From Aggregatilinea lenta (GTDB lineage Bacteria > Chloroflexota > Anaerolineae > Aggregatilineales > Aggregatilineaceae), in contig NZ_BFCB01000002.1 in the NCBI RefSeq assembly GCF_003569045.1, positions 971,504-1,035,503 of the forward strand: a stretch of 64,000 bases of DNA, read 5' to 3'. The position numbers and the translations under genes are program-made. Below, in pieces: positions 1-8,904 of the stretch. The stretch's first letter is position 1. Each line of letters opens with the position of its first letter. Below the pieces are notes generated by a model, which did not search any database, was not told where the DNA came from, and saw only the letters and a program-made list of their open reading frames with translations.

Positions 1-9
1 ACGTATGCG

Positions 10-240
10 ATGGTGAAGAACGCGAAGGGGCTGCCCGCCGCGATCATGAGTCTCGTCGCGGGTATCGTGGCGTTCCTGCTGTACTTCATTTTGACCGAGA
101 TCATCGGGGATGAGTACGGCTGGACCTATTCGCTGAACGTGTTCAAGGCCATCATTACGGGGGCCATCGTCGGGCTGATCGGCTTCGGCTGGTTCGCGCT
201 GATGAAGTGGCTGCCCGCTAAGCTGCCGCGCATCGGGTGA
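10..240 (+). CDS. Small two-helix membrane protein, function unknown
   Basis: A 76-residue protein with two hydrophobic segments (about residues 8-30 and 43-66) separated by a short acidic loop, so it probably forms a helical hairpin in the membrane. The reading frame is open up to the left edge of the window, so the true start may lie outside and the protein may be longer. I recognise no family. It is followed by a repeat block and a convergent pentapeptide-repeat gene. The ORF is reasonable but its function is unknown. Confidence 0.5.
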   Translation: MVKNAKGLPAAIMSLVAGIVAFLLYFILTEIIGDEYGWTYSLNVFKAIITGAIVGLIGFGWFALMKWLPAKLPRIG

Positions 241-446
241 GGCACGAAGCGATTAGCCGTTAGCGGTTGGCGGTTAGCTGAAGCGCAAAGGCAAGAGCAA
301 AAAAGCACCTCACCCCCGGCCCCTCTCCAATCTGGGTTGGAGAGGGGAGACAGGCAAAATCAGGTGTGATCGTGTAGGGCGGGTCTATGACCCGCCCGTT
401 TGCTGCCGCGCTGTGCTGCGGGGGGAAAATGTGAGCCGGTGCGCCG
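241..446. repeat. Intergenic repeat block: one PU-B hairpin and one PU-A palindrome
   Basis: Between two convergent genes lie a PU-B hairpin in reverse orientation (about 307-350, arms CCCCTCTCCAA / TTGGAGAGGGG with the CTCACCCCCGGC tail) and a PU-A palindrome (about 374-398, GGGCGGGT / ACCCGCCC). Both belong to the dispersed families found throughout this window. Neither contains a credible gene. Confidence 0.75.
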
Positions 447-1169
447 TCAGTCCGCCACGACCCGGCGCGTGCCGCCAAACGCGGGCGACCACGAATAATC
501 GGAGCGCCAGAAGTCCGGGTGCGCCGGATCGGTGAAGCGGCGCAGGTCGATGCCCGGCGTCCAATGGCTGCGGTCGGGCAGGTACGTCTCCTCGTCAAAC
601 TCGGCCTGATCCAGAATCGCGCCCTGCAAGTTTGCGTCGTAGAGCCGCGTACCCTGCAACCGTGCCCGCCACAGATTCGCCCCGGTGAGATCCGCCCCGG
701 TCAGGTCCGCGCCCTGCAAGTCCGCCCGGCCCAGCACCGCGTGCTGGAGCTTCGCGCCTTCCAGCACGGCGCGGGGCAGCGCCGCCTGGTAGAGCCGCGC
801 GCTCTGCAAGTTCGCGCCCGCCAGATCCGCGCCGCGCAGCACGCCGTCGCTCAGCCACCCCATGCGCCGCAGCTCCTCGACGGCCCGCGTCGCCTCGTCG
901 TTCATGCGGCTCCCCATCTGCGCTAGCAGACTGGACTTGGTGCGGCTGGTGCCCAGGATCTGGTCCAGCAGCACGAACGTGATCGACGCGCCCGCCAGCT
1001 CCGTGCCCAGGTTCAGGAACAGCCCGGCCCAGTCGCCGCTGATGATCACGGCGGGGATCACCGACGCCACCGCCACGCCGACCAGCGCCACCAGGATCTG
1101 CTGCGAGGTGCGGTCCAGCATACGCCACCACCGCCCCGGTGTCAGTTTGCGATTGCGTGTTTCGCCCAT
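447..1169 (-). CDS. Membrane-anchored pentapeptide-repeat protein
   Basis: About 240 residues. The N-terminal part has two hydrophobic segments (about residues 22-44 and 50-72), followed by a short charged linker and a run of roughly ten A(D/N)LxxA-type pentapeptides (LRGADLAGANLQSARL and similar, about residues 105-190), the signature of a right-handed quadrilateral beta-helix. Such repeats usually mediate protein-protein contacts; the partner is unknown. I chose ATG 1169 because a GGGGG stretch precedes it closely. ATG 1190 and an in-frame extension to 1289 are alternatives. It sits downstream of ctaB, separated from it by a terminator, so it is probably a separate transcript. Confidence 0.75.
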   Translation of the reverse strand: MGETRNRKLTPGRWWRMLDRTSQQILVALVGVAVASVIPAVIISGDWAGLFLNLGTELAGASITFVLLDQILGTSRTKSSLLAQMGSRMNDEATRAVEELRRMGWLSDGVLRGADLAGANLQSARLYQAALPRAVLEGAKLQHAVLGRADLQGADLTGADLTGANLWRARLQGTRLYDANLQGAILDQAEFDEETYLPDRSHWTPGIDLRRFTDPAHPDFWRSDYSWSPAFGGTRRVVAD

Positions 1170-1287
1170 GACGGCCCCCTGCAACTGCATGCTCGTTTCG
1201 ATACGACTGTGCCCACCATACCACGAACCAGCCCCGGCGGGAAAACCAGCCCACGCAACCCATGTTGTGTGGGGACTCCGGAGAAAC

Positions 1288-1311
1288 AAAAAAACCGGGC
1301 AGCAGCCCGGT
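1288..1311 (-). terminator. Rho-independent terminator of the heme O synthase gene
   Basis: Stem ACCGGGC (1294-1300) and GCCCGGT (1305-1311) with a four-base loop. On the minus strand the stem is followed by seven T (1294-1288). It lies about 25 bp past the ctaB stop codon. Confidence 0.85.
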
Positions 1312-1335
1312 CATTAACACGCACTTACATCCGCG

Positions 1336-2250
1336 TCAGATCAGGGTGGCAAAAACGACCGCCAGCAGGATAAGGCTCAGGTAGATATTCGACACCTTGA
1401 ACACGCTCATCGCGCGCGGACCGGTGTAGTCCCGGATCAGGCGCGCCGATTCGACCAGCAGCCACACGGTCGAGGGGATCACCGGCAGGAGGTAGAGCAC
1501 GCCGAGGGACCGATCCAGACCGAGCAGCAGGCCAAATGCACCGGTCGCAATCGCGTGCGCCACCATCCAGAAGATCGACCAGCGCGGCGAGGTCACCACC
1601 GGCAGCATCGGCACGCCCGCCCGCGCGTAATCAGCGCGATAGGCCAGCGACAGCGCCCAGAAGTGAATCGGTGACCATGTGAACAGCAGCAGCGAGAGCA
1701 CGATCACGCCCGGATCGTTCCACGCGCCGACCGCCGCCCCGCCGCTCAGCACGGCAGCGCTGCCCGCCGCCCCGCCGATCACCACGTTCCATACGCTGCG
1801 CGGCTTGAGCCAGATGGTGTACACGCCCACGTAAATAAACGCGCCCAGGCCCAGGAAGACGGCCAGCGCGGGATTGCCCGCCAGCAGCGCCAGGATCAGC
1901 GACGCCGCGATCATGCCCGACGCCACAGCAAACACGACCGTCGCGTTATACTGCCCCGTCACCAGCGGGCGGCGGCGCGTGCGCTTCATATCGGCGTCTT
2001 TGAAGCGCTCCACGTACTGGTTCAGCGCGGACGCGCCCGACGCGGAGAGCGTGCCCGTCACGGCCAGCAGTGCCAGCTCGCCCAGCGACGGCGCGCCGCC
2101 GCTGCCTAACATCGCGCCGCCCAGCGCCGCGAACAGCAGCAGCATCACCACGCGCAGCTTGAACAGCACGGCCAGCGATGCCAGCGTCCCGCTGCGTTCG
2201 CGGGTCGTCGATGCTGTCGCAGCGGACGGAGATTGAACAACATGCGTCAT
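1336..2250 (-). CDS. ctaB: Heme O synthase (protoheme IX farnesyltransferase)
   Basis: 304-residue polytopic UbiA-family prenyltransferase that attaches a farnesyl group to heme b to make heme O for heme-copper oxidases. The first Asp-rich prenyl-diphosphate site is visible as NQYVERFKDADMKRT (residues 77-91). The second family motif, RADYARAGVPM, lies at about 205-215 after HFW at 196-198. Eight to nine hydrophobic segments follow a Ser/Thr-rich N-terminus, and the length is typical of the family. No oxidase subunit gene is adjacent, so this copy stands alone. A TATAAT box lies about 170 bp upstream on the minus strand, giving an unusually long leader. Confidence 0.95.
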   Translation of the reverse strand: MTHVVQSPSAATASTTRERSGTLASLAVLFKLRVVMLLLFAALGGAMLGSGGAPSLGELALLAVTGTLSASGASALNQYVERFKDADMKRTRRRPLVTGQYNATVVFAVASGMIAASLILALLAGNPALAVFLGLGAFIYVGVYTIWLKPRSVWNVVIGGAAGSAAVLSGGAAVGAWNDPGVIVLSLLLFTWSPIHFWALSLAYRADYARAGVPMLPVVTSPRWSIFWMVAHAIATGAFGLLLGLDRSLGVLYLLPVIPSTVWLLVESARLIRDYTGPRAMSVFKVSNIYLSLILLAVVFATLI

Positions 2251-2742
2251 AGAGACCTCTCACGGAAATAGCGTGCGTGCAATAGGGTTGGGTGGAGCGT
2301 GCGGGGAACCAACAACGATAAGGCTCCACGCAGCAGCCTGGAGCGCGGCGGGCCGGTCACGGGAGCCTACCGGCGGCGATGAGGGCGGTGACGTTCCGTA
2401 CGCGCAATAGTCAAATCGATTATAACGACAATCGAAACACATTGCGCCAAATTTTACACAATTAATATGATGCTTTTCAATATATTTCTTTCGGAAAGTC
2501 GCAGCGGGTGTTTTCATCAGAAAACCGGGAGCCTTCCGTCAGCCTGCAGCGCGGCGGGTCTGTTATGATCGAGTTTAGAGTGTGTTATGCACTTATGGCC
2601 CCCCGCCCCTGGACCCTGCCCTCCTTGCGGAGGAAGGAGAACAAAGCACGGATACGGGTGGTCGCACAGCACAGCCTTGAGATGCCGCGCGTGATGAGGC
2701 GAGCGCGGGGCAGGTTCTATCCAGCAAGAAAGGACCTTTAAC
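2251..2742. other. Divergent intergenic region with long ctaB leader and PU-C/PU-B-like repeat
   Basis: A 492-bp region between two divergent genes. The ctaB side has a minus-strand TATAAT at 2424-2419 and a leader containing a GGCTCCA/TGGAGC hairpin (about 2322-2345). The right side holds TATGAT at 2563-2568, then a PU-C repeat copy (about 2573-2597, GTGTTATGCACTTATGG) merging into a GC-rich hairpin (CTCCTTGCGGAGG region). A short duplication of CAGCCTGxAGCGCGGCGGG occurs at 2333 and 2539. I see no gene here. Confidence 0.55.
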
Positions 2743-4074
2743 ATGCCCACCGTGGCGTTCGAAATCGGGATCCTGGCGATCCTGATCCTGTTCAACGGCG
2801 TGTTCGCCCTGTCCGAAATGTCGGTTGTGTCGGCGCGCAAGGCACGGCTCCGGCAGTGGGCTAACGAGGGTCGCGGTCAGGCACGCGTCGCGCTCGACCT
2901 GGCCGAAGACCCGAACGCGTTTCTGTCCACGATCCAGGTGGGCATCACGCTGATCGGCACGGTGTCCGGCGCGATTGGCGGACAGACGCTCAGCCGCAGC
3001 CTCTCGCGGCAGATCGAGCAGATCGAACCGCTGGCCCCCTACAGCGGCGCGCTCGGCTTCGGCATCGTCGTGGCGCTGATCACGTACGCGTCGCTGGTGA
3101 TCGGGGAGCTGGTGCCCAAGCGGCTGGCACTGCAAAACCCGGAGCGCGCCGCGATGCTGGTCGCTCGCCCGATGCGCGCGCTCTCGACGGTCGCGTTCCC
3201 GGTCGTGCGACTGCTGTCGGCCTCCAACAACGCCGTACTGCGGCTGCTGGGCGTCAAGCCCTCGCAGAACGCGCCGATCACCGAAGACGAGATCCGGCTG
3301 CTGCTGGCCGAAGGGGCCGAGGCGGGCGTGTTCGAGGCGGCGGAACAGGACATGCTCGAGAGTGTGTTCCAGCTCGACGACCGCCCGGTGCGCAGCCTGA
3401 TGACGCCGCACACCGAGATCGTGTGGCTGGACGTCACCGACGCGCCGGATGAGACGAAGGGCAAGATCGCGGCCAGCCTGCATTCGGTCTACCCCGTGTG
3501 CCAGGGCGGGCTGGATCACCTGCTGGGCGTGGTGCGCGCCAAAGCCCTGCTCGACCAGGCGCTGTCGGGCGCGCCGCTCGATCTGCACGCGCTGGTGCGG
3601 CCCGCGCCGTTCGTGCCGGAGAATGCCGCCGCCAACGACGCGCTCGACCTGTTCCGGCGGACCGGGGAGTCGCTGGCGATGGTCATCGACGAGCACGGCA
3701 GCATCCAGGGCTTCGTCACCGAGCACGACCTGCTGGAAGCGATCGTCGGCGGGCTGCCCTCTGCCGATCACGACGATACGCCGGAAATCGTGAGACGCGA
3801 GGACGGCTCGTGGCTGGCAGACGGCCTGACGCAGATCGAGGCGATCCAGGCGCTGATTGGTGCGTATGCCCTACCCGACGAGGCCCGCGCCGCGTACCAG
3901 ACGCTCGGCGGCTTCGTAATGGACCAGATCGACGCGATCCCCAGCGCGGGGCAGCATTTTAGCTGGAACGGGTTCCAGTTCGAGGTCATGGACATGGACG
4001 GGCTGCGCGTGGACAAGGTACTGATCGCGCGGGAGGCAAGCGCGGGAACGAAGGACGGCGGCGAGGCGGCGTAA
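2743..4074 (+). CDS. CNNM/CorC-type transporter (DUF21, CBS pair, CorC_HlyC domain)
   Basis: 443-residue membrane protein of the CNNM/CorC family formerly annotated as hemolysin-like; family members are linked to Mg2+ or other divalent cation export. Residues about 1-190 form the DUF21 membrane domain, with FxxxEMxxVSARKARL near the N-terminus. A CBS-type regulatory module follows (starting near RSLMTPHTEIVWLD at about 216, with a second half around EHGSIQGFVTEHDLLEAIVG). The C-terminal CorC_HlyC domain begins near DGSWLADG at about 350. The ATG at 2743 has AAAGGACC about 8 bp upstream. A single gene; no operon partners. Confidence 0.9.
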   Translation: MPTVAFEIGILAILILFNGVFALSEMSVVSARKARLRQWANEGRGQARVALDLAEDPNAFLSTIQVGITLIGTVSGAIGGQTLSRSLSRQIEQIEPLAPYSGALGFGIVVALITYASLVIGELVPKRLALQNPERAAMLVARPMRALSTVAFPVVRLLSASNNAVLRLLGVKPSQNAPITEDEIRLLLAEGAEAGVFEAAEQDMLESVFQLDDRPVRSLMTPHTEIVWLDVTDAPDETKGKIAASLHSVYPVCQGGLDHLLGVVRAKALLDQALSGAPLDLHALVRPAPFVPENAAANDALDLFRRTGESLAMVIDEHGSIQGFVTEHDLLEAIVGGLPSADHDDTPEIVRREDGSWLADGLTQIEAIQALIGAYALPDEARAAYQTLGGFVMDQIDAIPSAGQHFSWNGFQFEVMDMDGLRVDKVLIAREASAGTKDGGEAA

Positions 4075-4521
4075 CGTCACCAGACAGCAAATGAGCGACC
4101 CGGTTGGGGCCGCCCACTGTTGCCGGACGCTCCGCGGGGTGGGGAAAAGCGTTCCGACTAAGAGAGACAACGGCTGTGTGTTGTCTGAGTCATAGTATAC
4201 CGAACATATGTTCGTTTTGTCAAGGTTTGACCTTAGAGCGTGTTATGCACTTTTTGAGTGAGGAAACTGGTTCGATCCCTGCCCATTGACGCATGATCTG
4301 TAGGGGCGGGTTTGTAACCCGTCCGGATCTTGCTTACCCGGGGTCCCCGCGCAACAGGGTTGCGTGGGTGATTTTCCCCTTCCCTCCGCTGGCGTGGGGG
4401 AAGGGGCCAGGGGATGGGGGCTATAAGTTCATAACAGGCTCTAGAGATTCGGGCGTGGACTGCTGTACGCCTCCGGAACGTCAAAATCAGGTGGAAATAA
4501 TTGTTATGCCGATGCAAGAAG
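4075..4521. repeat. Convergent intergenic region: LexA-type promoter plus PU-C, PU-A and hairpin repeats
   Basis: From left to right it holds a LexA/DinR-like operator inside a minus-strand promoter (4194-4223), a PU-C copy (4231-4290), a PU-A palindrome (4300-4324), an inverted GTCCCCGC...GTGGG hairpin (about 4340-4370), a PU-B-like hairpin CCCCTTCCCTCC...GGGGGAAGGGG (about 4376-4412) and a reverse PU-C copy (about 4418-4445). There is no convincing gene; the short ORF MHFLSEETGSIPAH is part of PU-C and recurs near 42919. Confidence 0.7.
4194..4223 (-). promoter_or_regulatory. Minus-strand promoter with a perfect LexA/DinR-type operator
   Basis: On the minus strand the order is TTGACA (4223-4218), an 18-bp spacer, then TATACT (4199-4194). 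The spacer contains the perfect palindrome CGAACATATGTTCG (4201-4214), which fits the Gram-positive-type LexA/DinR consensus GAAC-N4-GTTC. The same TTGACA-18-TATACT arrangement with a GAAC-N4-GTTC site occurs at 62197-62247. What it transcribes is unclear, because leftward lies the end of a plus-strand gene. Confidence 0.7.
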
Positions 4522-6537
4522 CTACTTGTCGCAATAATCCTGAACGGCTTTGATTATTCCACGAGTGGGCTCTTGGAAATTTGGATAAAGTTTCCCAATT
4601 TGTTCTTCAAGATCAAGGTTGCAGTCGAGAATCTCACGCCAGGCATCAGCTAGGGCGTGATAATCAGGATCGGGATGTTGCTTGTAATGCGTCAGTAGCT
4701 GCCTGACCCTTCCCTTTTTTTCTTCATCTGATTCACGAAGCGCTTGCACCAGCAAACTCGCCACAACATTTAAATCTACAAAGGTATGGACAGCACTATC
4801 GAGCGTGTCGGCTTCACCAAGATCACCATAAAGTACACTTAGCATTGACAGTCGCTGGTGGATATAGACACTTATTGTTCCCTTAGCATCTTTTTCTTGC
4901 GCTGTAACAGGCTGAATCTCTAACACCGTTTTATAAGTTCTAAAGGCCTTTTGAGGTTGCCCAAAGGCTTCATATGCCTGCCCCAAGGTCGCTAATACAG
5001 CAAAGCGACCAATGTCACTTTGGTATTGTTCTTGAAAGTCGATAGAAACTGCCCTTTCAAGGTAGATGATGCATTCTTTCTCACCGCGCGAGAGCAATAA
5101 CTCGCCTAATTGATAAACCAACTGCTGACTAAGTGGATTAGCCTGCACTGCATGACGAACGACCTCGATTGCTTCGTCTATACGTCCCAAAGTCTTTAAA
5201 TAGTCCCCATAATTGGCCCATACTTTGATTTCGTGTGGTAGTTTCTCGACACCTGCATCTAGCTCATTAATGATTTGCTGCTCCAGGTCTGGCGTATGAG
5301 GCAACTCTTGTAGCGCATCAGTGTAGAACACCACGGGACGCCAATTGCGCCAGTAACCTTCAGGGTATATTTGCTTCCAGCCTGCCATGAATTCACACGC
5401 TTCTTCGACCGAACGAGAAATAGTCATGGCACGAGTCAGGGTCGCAGCCAAGTCCCAATCACTGGGATATCGGCCATGCCCCTTATGGGCAATTTCGTAG
5501 GCTAGAACATATTCATTTTGCCTAAAAGCTTGCATACAAGAGTTAAAGAAATTATTACGGGAGCCTGGTAAATCTCGTTCTACGATCAGTGCAAGCGCTT
5601 TTCTGGCCGATACCGAGTCTCCGGTCTCATGGAAACGATCAGCCAAGCGATGCGCTTGTTCCACTGAGGTAACTTGAATAACGCCAGACAGTTCTTTAAA
5701 ATCCGATTCAACAGTTAGCCAGTGGTATTGGGCTAGCAGGGTTTCAACCCCAGCAATACGTTCCTCAATTTGCCCAGCCCGGCCTTCTAGCTGATTGATA
5801 ACTGTATCTTTTGACGTTTGAAAGCTTGTCAACGAACGTTCAACTCGTGCTTGGGTATCCTCCATCAACTTTTGCAGTTCGTCTTCCAGTTTTTCCACCT
5901 GCTCATAAACATAAGCGCGTAAAATATTCTGATTATCTTCGGAACCGTCTTTAATTTGGATTCTTAATGAGTCACGTAAAGAAGTGATTTCTTGATCGAT
6001 CGATCCTAGCCGTTGCAATCCTAACACACCAGCCACACCCAAGACAATCGCGCCCAACAAACCCAGTAGAATGTCTTGCAACGCCGAATCCGGTTTGGAT
6101 TGCATTGTTTCAAGTGTATCCAATGCAGCTTGATTTTTTGCGTTGTAGTCCCTAAAAGTGCTGACCAGTTCTTCTTGATCGAGTTGCACTGTCCCTGTGA
6201 TATTCTGTGAGGCGCTTGCAATCAATGCATCCGTAATTTCCTTGTTACTTTTTCGCAGTTCGTCGATGATATCTTCACCTTTGCCAGGAATAATCCCGAA
6301 ACGGAAGCCAAGAACGATGCAGATAACCGTAACGACAACTATGAACCCACCGAGGAGCATGTTACGCTGTGTAGTTCTTCGATAATCTTGGATTGCTTCA
6401 TCAATTTGATTCTTTATGATTTGCTCATGTATTACGGCCTTTTCTGGTTCGTTATTGATTGAGTTAGGCGAAGGGCCTATAGATTCAGGAAACTTTACAA
6501 CAGTCTCAGTCACTTGAGTCTTCCTTCCCAAAAGCAT
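4522..6537 (-). CDS. Membrane-anchored TPR protein with coiled coil, AT-rich (probably acquired)
   Basis: About 671 residues. It has two membrane segments (about 61-82 and 154-174) flanking an extracytoplasmic stretch of about 70 residues, then a coiled coil (about 175-280), then alpha-helical repeats of TPR type (about 300-560; for example AIEVVRHAVQANPLSQQLVYQLGELLLSRGE and the AYEAFGQPQKAFRTYKTVLE unit). The function is unknown; TPRs suggest a protein-binding scaffold. ATG 6537 is chosen because a minus-strand TATAAT lies at 6574-6569; a GTG at 6579 would lie upstream of it. Codon use is strikingly AT-rich compared with both neighbours, a sign of horizontal transfer. Confidence 0.75.
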   Translation of the reverse strand: MLLGRKTQVTETVVKFPESIGPSPNSINNEPEKAVIHEQIIKNQIDEAIQDYRRTTQRNMLLGGFIVVVTVICIVLGFRFGIIPGKGEDIIDELRKSNKEITDALIASASQNITGTVQLDQEELVSTFRDYNAKNQAALDTLETMQSKPDSALQDILLGLLGAIVLGVAGVLGLQRLGSIDQEITSLRDSLRIQIKDGSEDNQNILRAYVYEQVEKLEDELQKLMEDTQARVERSLTSFQTSKDTVINQLEGRAGQIEERIAGVETLLAQYHWLTVESDFKELSGVIQVTSVEQAHRLADRFHETGDSVSARKALALIVERDLPGSRNNFFNSCMQAFRQNEYVLAYEIAHKGHGRYPSDWDLAATLTRAMTISRSVEEACEFMAGWKQIYPEGYWRNWRPVVFYTDALQELPHTPDLEQQIINELDAGVEKLPHEIKVWANYGDYLKTLGRIDEAIEVVRHAVQANPLSQQLVYQLGELLLSRGEKECIIYLERAVSIDFQEQYQSDIGRFAVLATLGQAYEAFGQPQKAFRTYKTVLEIQPVTAQEKDAKGTISVYIHQRLSMLSVLYGDLGEADTLDSAVHTFVDLNVVASLLVQALRESDEEKKGRVRQLLTHYKQHPDPDYHALADAWREILDCNLDLEEQIGKLYPNFQEPTRGIIKAVQDYCDK

Positions 6538-6568
6538 AAAATAATAATGGTTTTTAATCTTTAGTAGT

Positions 6569-6574
6569 ATTATA
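6569..6574 (-). promoter_or_regulatory. -10 box of the AT-rich TPR gene
   Basis: TATAAT on the minus strand, 31 bp upstream of ATG 6537. Its position argues against the GTG start at 6579. Confidence 0.5.
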
Positions 6575-6635
6575 ACCACTGCAAGTAATATAAGAAAAAT
6601 ATATATCCACTGACAAAATGTGTCAATAAGAAATC

Positions 6636-8750
6636 TTAAAACCCGGAAACATCATTCCGTGACAAAACATAGTACAGCACGAACTGCTTGTCGACCGGCA
6701 CGTCGGGATTGGTCGTGTAGTGTAGATCCTGACGGCCAAAGGCTGCCAGCAGCCGCCCGAAGGTCGTCAGGTCTTCGCGCCCAACGAAGAAGGCCAGCGT
6801 CTTGTCGCGCGGGAGCGCGGCGAGCATGTCCTGGTTGATCGCGCTCGGCGTGAACGTCTGCACGATCAGCCCGTCCGCGAGGTAGCTCAGGAAGTTCTGC
6901 GCGTCGCTCTGCGCCTGGATCTTGTCGCCCACGAGGTAGATCGGCGTGCCGGGCGGCAGCTCCGCCGCGCGCAGCAGCGCGTCGTCCGCGTCCAGGTCGA
7001 GGTAGTCGCGCGCCTCGGCGTTGAACGTGCGCAGGAACGGCCCGAAGTAAAACAGCACCTGCCACGCCGCGACGATCACCGCCAGCGCCGCGACGAGGCC
7101 CGTCTGCGCGCGGGCAGGCCAGCGCGGCGGCCACAGCAGCGGCAGCGTATGGCACAGCCCCAGCGCGATCAGCAGCGCCAGCGCCGGAAACACGACGTTG
7201 TAGCGCGCGGAGACGGCGCTTTCGATCAGCAGCGCGTTGCCCGCCGAGGTCGCCAGTACCCACAGCAGCGGCAGCACGCCCGGCCTGCGCCAGCGCCACA
7301 GCGCGATCCCTCCCCCCAACAGCAGCAGCGGCACGAACCACTCCAGCACGAAGGGATGCTCGCCGCCGTAATACAGGAAGTAGAAGACAATCGTGTTTTC
7401 CGGCGCGTTGACGTACAGCATCAGCGAATGGCGGAAGTGCGCCAACCGCGTGGTCAGCGTGTCCGGCTCGCGGTCGCGCTGCCAGTACTCCACGTTCATC
7501 TCGGTTTTTTCCAGGCGGCTGAACAACGGGAAGTCCAGCCCGGCGAGCGTGTAGTAGACCGGCATGGCAACCAGCAGAAACGCCAGCAGCGCAATGAGCG
7601 CGCCGCGCAGCGCAGGCCGGGGCCGCCACACGATCCAGCCGCCCACCAGCCACCCCAGCGCCAGCAGCGGGAACAGCAGCCGCCCCGCCTCGTAAAAATA
7701 CTGCGTGAGACCGAGCATCACGCCGCCGAGCGCCCAATCCAGGCGGGAGCCGCCGCGCAGCCCGCGCGCCAGGAACGCCAGCGCCAGCGTACCGAAGACC
7801 GGGTCCGCGACGATGTTCATGCCCAACCGCGAAAAGTGCAGGTGCGGCGGGAAGGTCGCCAGCAGCAGCGCGGCGACGATGGCCGTCCGACGGTCGAACA
7901 GGGTGCGCGCCAGCAGGTACAGCGCCGGGATTCCCAGTGCGCCGGCGAGTGCGCTCACCGCGCGCAGGCCGGTCAGGGTGCGGCCCAGCAGCTCGACTGC
8001 GCCCGCCTGCCAGTAGGAGAAGACATAGGGCGACGAGGCGGCGGTCGGCATGGGCGTCAGCAGCTTCACGTCCGGCGCGGGGCGGTCCCAGAAAACGCGG
8101 ATGCCCACCGTGAAGTGGTTCTCGTCCACCAGCACGCGCACCGTGTCGTCCAGTCCCCAGAGGCGCAGCCCCAACGCGGCCAGCGTGATCGCAGCGACCA
8201 GCGCGATCTCGCGCCAGGGCACGGCCATCCGGTGCAGTCGCGGCGCGCCGCCGAGTCCCCACGCGACCAGCGCGCAGCCCCCGACCAGCAGCGCGAACTG
8301 GACGTGATGCGACATGCCTTGCAGTGCGCCGATGCCGAGCACCTCGCCGTTCGCTTCGGCCAGGGCCAACAGCGCCAGCGTACCGATTCCGGCGACGAGC
8401 CATGCACGCCAGCGCCCTGACCCGATCCGCGCGGCGGCGACGTTGGGCAGCGGCAACGCGCGCGGCGAGACGGCCAGCGCCAGCCCCATCAGGAGCACCC
8501 CGGCCAGCAAGTACCACGGCGCGACGGCCCGGAAGTGCGACTCCGGGCCGGGCGTGGGCCGGTAATGGATCAGGCTTTCGGGCATGGGGCGGAAGGCGTA
8601 GGCGCTGAGCGCCATCAATACGCAGGCCGCCAGCGCCAGCAGCCCGCCGATCAGCGTGCGGTGCGCGGCGATCCAGCGCAGCACGGCGCTGATCGGTCCG
8701 CGTTCGGACCGGCGCGCCGCCAGTCGTTCATGCAGTGGGAAATGTGACAC
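6636..8750 (-). CDS. GT39/ArnT-like membrane glycosyltransferase
   Basis: About 704 residues with roughly 12 hydrophobic segments, the GT-C fold layout. The first large loop carries an acidic motif (LDDTVRVLVDENHF), as expected of dolichol- or polyprenyl-phosphate-sugar-dependent transferases such as PMT/ArnT. Such enzymes transfer sugars to lipids or proteins on the outer membrane face; the acceptor here is unknown. I prefer GTG 8750, which is preceded by GAGGACCC. An ATG at 8816 lies only 9 bp from a minus-strand TATAAT (8830-8825) and would be nearly leaderless. It is divergent from the Na/Pi-like gene, with about 150 bp between them. Confidence 0.8.
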   Translation of the reverse strand: MSHFPLHERLAARRSERGPISAVLRWIAAHRTLIGGLLALAACVLMALSAYAFRPMPESLIHYRPTPGPESHFRAVAPWYLLAGVLLMGLALAVSPRALPLPNVAAARIGSGRWRAWLVAGIGTLALLALAEANGEVLGIGALQGMSHHVQFALLVGGCALVAWGLGGAPRLHRMAVPWREIALVAAITLAALGLRLWGLDDTVRVLVDENHFTVGIRVFWDRPAPDVKLLTPMPTAASSPYVFSYWQAGAVELLGRTLTGLRAVSALAGALGIPALYLLARTLFDRRTAIVAALLLATFPPHLHFSRLGMNIVADPVFGTLALAFLARGLRGGSRLDWALGGVMLGLTQYFYEAGRLLFPLLALGWLVGGWIVWRPRPALRGALIALLAFLLVAMPVYYTLAGLDFPLFSRLEKTEMNVEYWQRDREPDTLTTRLAHFRHSLMLYVNAPENTIVFYFLYYGGEHPFVLEWFVPLLLLGGGIALWRWRRPGVLPLLWVLATSAGNALLIESAVSARYNVVFPALALLIALGLCHTLPLLWPPRWPARAQTGLVAALAVIVAAWQVLFYFGPFLRTFNAEARDYLDLDADDALLRAAELPPGTPIYLVGDKIQAQSDAQNFLSYLADGLIVQTFTPSAINQDMLAALPRDKTLAFFVGREDLTTFGRLLAAFGRQDLHYTTNPDVPVDKQFVLYYVLSRNDVSGF

Positions 8751-8824
8751 GGGTCCTCGTCCTACGAGCTTCGGGCAGCGGCCATACCATTTGGCGGCAG
8801 CCCCCACACAGCGCATAATTAGTG

Positions 8825-8830
8825 ATTATA
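8825..8830 (-). promoter_or_regulatory. -10 box of the membrane glycosyltransferase gene
   Basis: TATAAT on the minus strand, about 75 bp upstream of GTG 8750. Confidence 0.45.
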
Positions 8831-8904
8831 TGCGTCCGGCAGGGATTGGGCTGGCCGGGCCGCAGGGCCATACCAAGCATCTGTACCATTATCGTCCACC
8901 GAGC

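Noticed and set aside
3871..4170. A minus-strand frame downstream of the LexA-type promoter at 4194-4223
   Set aside because: It would start with TTG, has no ribosome-binding site and runs antisense through the CNNM/CorC gene. It has no plausible protein features, although a non-coding transcript remains possible.
4249..4262. GGTTCGATCCC, resembling a tRNA T-arm
   Set aside because: The flanks do not pair as a T-stem, there is no acceptor or anticodon arm, and the sequence is part of the PU-C repeat, whose copy at 42908 lacks it.
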